Source: Thuidium tamariscinum (taxonomy: Eukaryota > Streptophyta > Bryopsida > Hypnales > Thuidiaceae). Taken from it: DNA of 64,000 nt. Position numbers and translations under genes: made by a program. Location of the stretch: assembly GCA_947034885.2 (NCBI GenBank), contig OZ019759.1, positions 14,572,501 through 14,636,500 of the forward strand, read 5' to 3'. A model generated the notes under the pieces. That model was not told where the DNA came from, ran no database searches, and saw only the letters and a program-made list of their open reading frames with translations. This document shows positions 58,701 through 64,000 of this stretch, piece after piece (the first letter of the stretch is position 1; each line of letters opens with the position of its first letter).

Positions 58701-59832
58701 GCCTTAAGGAAACAAAATAGGGAGATTCACACACCAACTACCTCTATCCACCGCACCTCATATATATAAAAACATGTCAAAAGCACTTTAAAAAATGAGG
58801 TGTCCAAGAACATTAGAATTCCCACACATCCCAAACCTGCAGAACCTAAACTGACAAACCCAAAAAAATGAGGTTGGTAATAAAACAATTTTTTCAAAAA
58901 CGTGCTAAGTGTTATGTTGTACAAAAGACAAGGTGGCCAAAAACAAGAAATTTTTTTGAAACCCCTAGCCGTTGCATAAAGGAAAATAAGTTTGGAACAT
59001 AAAATGGGGTGGATGTTGAAATTTTAGTTTTTTTCCTAAATATTTTTGAAGGCCAAAACATGAAGTGGCTAAGAACAAGAAAACTTTACCAAACCCCTAA
59101 GCTTAGCACAATGCAAAATGGCTCTAGAAAAAAAATATGGTGTGTGTATTGACACCTTTTTTTTATCTAAGAAAATATTTTGTAGTCCAAAACATGAGGT
59201 GGCTAAATACAAGAAATTTTTTTGAAACCCCTAGCCGTTGCACAAAGGAAAATAAGTTTGGAACATAAAATGGGGTGGATGTTGAAATTTTATTTTATTT
59301 CCTAAATATTTTTGGAGGCCAAAACATGAAGTGGCCAAGAACAAGAAATCTTTACCAAACCCCTAAGTCTAGCACAATGCAAAATGACTCTGGAAAAAAA
59401 ATGGGATGTGTATTGAGACCTTTTCTTTTTTATCTAAGAAATTATTTTGTAGTTCAAAACATGAGGTGGCCAAAAACAAGAATTTTTTTTGAAACCCCTA
59501 GCCGTTGCATAAAGGAAAATAAGTTTAGAAAATAAAATGGGGTAGATGTTGAAATTTTAGTTCTTTTCCTAAATATTTTTGAAGGACAAAACATGAAGTG
59601 GCCAAGAACAAGAAATCTTTACCTAACCCCTAAACCTAGCACAATGCAAAATGACTCTGGAAAAAAAAATGGTGTGTGTATTGAGACCTTTTTTTTTATC
59701 TAAGAAATTATTTTGTAGTTCAAAACATGAGGTGGCTAAATACAAGAAAATCTTTTGAAACCCCTAGCCGTTGCATAAAGGAAAATAAGTTTGGAACATA
59801 AAATGGGGTGGATGTTGAAATTTTAGTTTTTT

Positions 59833-61031
59833 CCCGGGGAGATCACTCCTTGTAATTTTAAGCATACACCTGAGTTAAGAAGGTATTTAACATAGGGCTA
59901 TTTACCTTCATTTTAGTAATTAAAATGACCGTATTTTTACATATAAATTCAATCATTTGATTTTTATAGTTAGGCTATCTTATATACAAAATTTATATAT
60001 CTAATTTTTTCATATCTATTTACAACACACTATAAAAGTAGTGTCTTACATATACACTATTTTTTTAATATATGCACTACTTGTATTGTAGTACAATTTC
60101 AAATGAAAAATGAAAAATGTAAAATGCAAAAATAGTTTTAAATATTCTAAATTCTATGCCATGTATTCTAAACAACCTAATATGGTGAATAATAAACATC
60201 ATAGAAACATTAAATATAGTTATGATACTAAAACTAAGAAAAACACCAATACTAGCAATATAACATGAACAACATGAGAAATTGACACTCTAAAAACATT
60301 GTAGATTAATCCAGAAATATGACCTCTACTGTAATATAGAGACTATACATTTTATTTTTACATATGCATTTACAATGGTTTTAAATTTAGAATCAAAAAA
60401 TAAAAGAGTGTTTATTAAACACTAGTAAAAAGAAGCTGATTCCAAACATTTACAAGTATATGTTCAAGTAGTTGAAGCAAATCTAGAGTTTGTAGTGTCA
60501 AAGTATAGAAAAGATTCCATGCAAATGTTGCACACTCTACATCAATTTCTTAATGGGTACTTTGTGTGAACACAAATCTCCATAGTACAACCTCATTGTA
60601 AATTTACAGCTCAATTCTTTTGTCTTGGAACAATAGATTCTTACATGTTGTTACATAATTGGTATACTCAAAGAAAGATTTGTATGTACAGGCTAAAATT
60701 ATTTGATGATAACAACAAATCTCCTAAAAAACATCCTTAGATTTACTAAATTGTGTAAGTTTTATCATTCAATTTAAAAAGGTTGTTTACATCTATACTC
60801 ATTGTACTACAAACTTTTTATATGAACCCTATTTGTAAAAGCTAATTTATTAATAAAAATTCCTACTAAATGATGTTTATACATAGCCTAATTTATATAT
60901 AATAGGATATGTGACATTTCAAGAACCCTATAGTAGTTCTACATATATATAAAATTTATCCCCTTTGAATTAAATAGACCCTATCTTTTAACTCACGTAG
61001 TTTTCTAAAAATTGCGAGTAATCTCCCCGGG
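59833..61031. mobile_element. 1.2-kb AT-rich element with CCCGGGGAGAT ends and 8-bp duplication
   Basis: Left end CCCGGGGAGATCACTC (59833); the right end, reverse complement from 61031, reads CCCGGGGAGATTACTCGCAA. The inverted match is strong for about 16 bases and patchy beyond. AGTTTTTT flanks both ends (59825-59832 and 61032-61039), and the tandem array resumes in register afterwards. The interior is AT-rich with no open frame, so it is non-autonomous; end sequence and duplication length allow hAT or a MULE-like origin. Confidence 0.8.
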
Positions 61032-62017
61032 AGTTTTTTTCCTAAATATTTTTGAAGGACAAAACATGAAGTGGCCAAGAACAAGAAAACTTTACCAAAC
61101 CTCTAAACCTAGCACAAAGCAAAATGACTCTACAAAAAAAATGGTGTGTGTATTGAGACCTTTTCTTTTTTATCTAAGAAATTATTTTGTAGTTCAAAAC
61201 ATGAGGTGGCCAAAAACAAGACAAATTTTAGAAACCCCTAGCCGTTGCACAAAGGAAAATAAATTTGGAACATAAAATGGGGTGGATGTTGAAATTTTAT
61301 TTTATTTCCTAAATATTTTTTGAGGCCAAAACATGAAGTGGCCAAGAACAAGAAAACTTTTCCAAACCCCTAAGCCTAGCACAATGCAAAATGGCTCTAG
61401 AAAAAAAATATGGGGTGTGTATTGACACCTTTTTTTTATCTAAGAAAATGTTTTGTAGTCCAAAACATGAGGTGGCCAAAAACAAGAAATTCTTTTGAAA
61501 CCCCTAGCCGTTGCATAAAGGAAAATAAGTTTGGAACATAAAATGGGGTGGATGTTGAAATTTTATTTTATTTCCTAAATATTTTTGGAGGCCAAAACAT
61601 GAAGTGGCCAAGAACAAGAAAACTTTACCAAACCCCTAAGCCTAGCACAATGCAAAATGACTGGAAAAAAAAATGGGGTGTGTATTGACACCTTCTTTTT
61701 CTTATCTAAGAAAATATTTTGTAGTACAAAACATGAGGTGGCCAAAAAGAAGAAAAATATTTGAAACCCCTAGGCAATGCACGAAGCATATTGACTGTGA
61801 AAAAGAAATGGGGTTGGCATTGAAGCATTTGGTTTTTTATTTCAAAAATATTTTTGAAGGACAAAACATGAAGTGGCCAAGAACAAGAAAACATTTCCAA
61901 ACCCCTAAACCTAGTTTAATGCAAAATGACTCTGGAAAAAAAATGGTGTGTGTATTGAGACCTTTTTTTAATCTAAGAAAATGTTTTGTAGTACAAAACA
62001 TGAGGTGGCCAAAAACA

Positions 62018-62330
62018 TTAGATGAAATTTGAGGGCATTACAGGACCGTTTCGGGTCTGTTCCCGAAACGGCTCCCAATGCTGTAGAACCCTGTCAGGCC
62101 GACTTTTATCGAAGAAAAAAAAAAAAAAAAATTTTTTTTTTTTTTTGGGTCCTGAAATATGAAAATAATTCCAAATTTTTTTTTGTTTTTGGAGAAAAAA
62201 TATATATATTACGTGGCAGTGTCCCGACCACATAGGATTCGGGTTCACAGGGCAGAAACTGCGTTCCCGCAGTCCGGGAACCCACAGTCCGGGAACCCGC
62301 AGTCTCCTAATGCCCTCAAATTTCTTCTAA
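62018..62330. mobile_element. 313-bp element with 23-bp inverted ends
   Basis: The left end starts TTAGATGAAATTTGAGGGCA (62018). The reverse complement of the right end, from 62330, starts TTAGAAGAAATTTGAGGGCA; 22 of 23 bases agree. The interior has an A-run/T-run stretch and GGGAACCCRCAGTCC repeats, and no coding frame. It interrupts an array unit between ...CCAAAAACA and AGAAAAATATTTG. The target duplication is unclear. Confidence 0.75.
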
Positions 62331-63669
62331 TGCAAGAAAAATATTTGAAACCCCTAGCCGTTGCACAAAGCATATTGACTGTGAAAAAGAAATGGGGTTG
62401 GTATTGAAGTATTTGGTTTTTTATTTCAAAAATATTTTTGAAGGCCAAAATATGAAGTGGCCAAGAACAAGAAAACATTTCCAAGCCTCTAAACCTAGCA
62501 CAATGCAAAATGACTCCGGAAAAAAAAATGGAGTGTGTATTGAGACCTTTTTTCTTTTATATAAGAAAAAGTTTTGTAGTACAAAACATGAGGTGGCCAA
62601 AAACAAGAATTTTTTTTGAAACCCCTAGCCGTTGCACAAAGGAAAATAACTTTGGAAAATAAAATGGGGTAGATATTGAAATTTTATTTTTCTTCCAAAA
62701 TATTTTTGAAGGACAAAACATGAAGTGGCCAAGCATAGGAAAACTTTTCTAAACCTCTAGCCTTCGCGTAAAGAAAAATGACTACAGAAAAAAAAATGGT
62801 GTATGTATTGAGATCGTTTTTGCTCTTTGTCAAAAAAAATTTGGTCCACCAAAACATGAGGTGGCCAAAAACAAGAAAAAAATTCCAAACCCCTAAGCAT
62901 TGTACAAGGCAAATTGACTGTGGAAAAAAAAATGGGATGTGTATTAGAAACTATTCTTTTTTAATTTAGAAAAATGTTTTGAAGAACAAAACATGAGGTG
63001 GCCTAAAACAAGAAAAAAACTCCAAACCACTAAACATTGCCGAAGACAAATTGACTGTGGAAAAAAATGGGGTGTGCATTAGAAACACTTCTTTTTTAAT
63101 TTAGGAAATTGTTGTGGAGGCCAAAACATAAGGTGGCCAAAAACAAGAAAAAAATTCAAAACCCCTAACATTGCACAAGGCAAATTCTTAGTGGAAAAAA
63201 AAATGGGGTGTGTATTAGAAACATTTATTTTTTTATTTAGGAAATTGTTGTGGAGGCCAAAACATAAGGTGGCCAAAAACAAGAAAAAAATTCCAAACCC
63301 CCAAACATTGCAAAAGACAAATTGACTGTGGAAAAAAAAATGGTGTGTGTATTAGAAACATTAATTATTTAATTTAGGAAATTGTTGTGGAGACCAAAAT
63401 ATAAGGTGGCCAAAAACAAGAAAAAAATTCGAAACCCCTAAACATTGCACAAGGCAAATTCTTAGTGGAAAAAAAAATGGGATGTGTATTAGGAAACATT
63501 AATTTTTTTAATTTAGGAAATTGTTGTGGAGGCCAAAACATGAGGTGCCTAAAAGTACAAACATCGTTGCAAATGAAAAATAAATAAAAACATGTGTTCA
63601 ATTACAAGGAATTTTGCACTTCAATTTTGCATAGGTTCGTTTTATTTTGTTTGTTTTTCCAAAAACTAT

Positions 63670-64000
63670 ATGCAAAAAAAATGGTTAAATAATTAGGAAA
63701 TAGTAGGTGAGGGTCCTAAAACAATAAACCAAAACATTATTATAGAATTGCACTGATATTTTATGCAGAAAGTCATAGCCATCTGAGCCAGAAATTGTTG
63801 CCCCTGACAGCATCTGACGTCAGTGGAACAGTGGAATACAAAATGTCAACTCTGACACACCAACGCAGAACAGCGGGACACCCTGCTACTGAAACACAGT
63901 TGTTGAAACACTGTTGCCGAAACACTGCGAGAATTTTCAACGGGCAGTTTTTGGGGGACTGAAGGCATATCAGGTTGGCGTACCGAAAGCCATGTCAGGC
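63670..64000. repeat. right terminal inverted repeat of the Mutator-like element (cut by window end)
   Basis: Reverse complement of 9310-9640; contains AACGCAGAACAGCGGGACAC and CTGACAGCATCTGACGTCAG. It runs off the window, so the true element end is not visible. Confidence 0.8.

Larger units (their letters stand above)
58900..63600. repeat. right subterminal tandem array, inverted relative to 9700-10620
   Basis: Many units carry CCAAAACATGAGGTGGCCAA, ACAAGAAA, GAAACCCCTAGCCGTTGCAT, TTGGAACATAAAATGGGGTG and GTATTGACACCTTTTTTT. Two alternating ~145-bp monomers form a ~290-bp higher-order unit between 58.9 and 62.0 kb. From 62.8 kb to 63.6 kb the units are closest to the left array (GCATTGTACAAGGCAAATTG, TTAGGAAATTGTTGTGGAGG, reverse complement). 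Two other elements have inserted into the array. Confidence 0.85.
9310..64000. mobile_element. large Mutator-like element with long inverted ends, right end cut by window
   Basis: Sequence from 9310 inward (GCTTGACATGGCTTCCGATA, then GTGTCCCGCTGTTCTGCGTT near 9415) reappears as reverse complement at the window's right end, where base 64000 pairs with 9310. The similarity covers about 330 bases and continues into related tandem arrays on both sides. The two genes that belong to this layer, a MULE transposase (+) and a Ulp1-like peptidase (-), are the pair known from Kaonashi/KI-type MULEs in plants. The true left end may lie slightly upstream of 9310 and the right end lies beyond the window, so the target duplication cannot be checked. 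Without its insertions the element would be about 19 kb. Confidence 0.75.

Noticed and set aside
58900-63600. Tandem array frames (for example + 59275-59535, 61012-61275, 61673-62032) as a gene family
   Set aside because: They are phase-dependent by-products of the repeat unit (recurring NMKWPRTRK), have no consistent start, and change with unit indels.

Overview
The window looks like nuclear DNA of a streptophyte plant (a land plant or charophyte alga; I cannot name the species). The grounds are spliced genes with short GT-AG introns, plant-type hAT and Mutator-like (MULE) transposase families, a Ulp1-carrying MULE, short TTTAGGG-type runs and very AT-rich spacers. I see no ordinary single-copy host gene: almost everything is transposon, transposon cargo or decayed coding sequence.

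Layout. 1-9.3 kb is decayed sequence: a possible methyltransferase relic, a coiled-coil relic, an FCP1-like phosphatase pseudogene, two small inverted-repeat elements and a tandem repeat. From about 9.31 kb to the window end lies a large Mutator-like element. Its inverted ends (9310-9640 and 63670-64000) continue inward into tandem arrays of ~130-145 bp units (9.7-10.6 kb and 58.9-63.6 kb). It carries a broken transposase gene (+, 12231-17243) and a broken Ulp1-peptidase gene (-, 57239 down to 18365).

Nested inside the Ulp1 gene is an insertion of about 33.46 kb (19512-52973). It has hAT ends (CAGGGTTG...CAACCCTG) and an 8-bp flanking duplication with one mismatch; removing it rejoins the Ulp1 reading frame. 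A 717-bp deletion derivative of the same family sits in the MULE transposase (14561-15277) with a perfect 8-bp duplication. The large hAT element carries its transposase (+), a protein kinase (-) and a coiled-coil RING-finger gene (+). Each has a TATA box directly downstream of a GC-rich GTCGACGG/GGCCGTC repeat cluster, and both element ends carry the same kind of cluster.

Nested again inside the hAT element is a candidate 16.6-kb element (23798-40395) with 14-bp perfect inverted ends CCCCTAAAGGACCA next to TTAA on both sides. It holds (i) a 10-exon gene, all exons in phase, for a predicted 1102-residue protein with a ParB-like N-terminal motif and a beta-class N4/N6 amino-methyltransferase fold; (ii) a small acidic gene just upstream of it; and (iii) a two-exon GCM-like/DDE-like/SWIM protein that could be the element's transposase. 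Five intronic foldbacks sharing the palindrome CCGTCGGATCCGACGG (one slightly diverged) occur only in this part.

The outer MULE genes are heavily decayed, the hAT genes carry only one or two lesions each, and the genes of the innermost element look intact, which fits the nesting order. The most unusual content is a matryoshka of large cargo-bearing DNA transposons whose innermost layer carries a prokaryote-like ParB-methyltransferase as an intron-containing eukaryotic gene.
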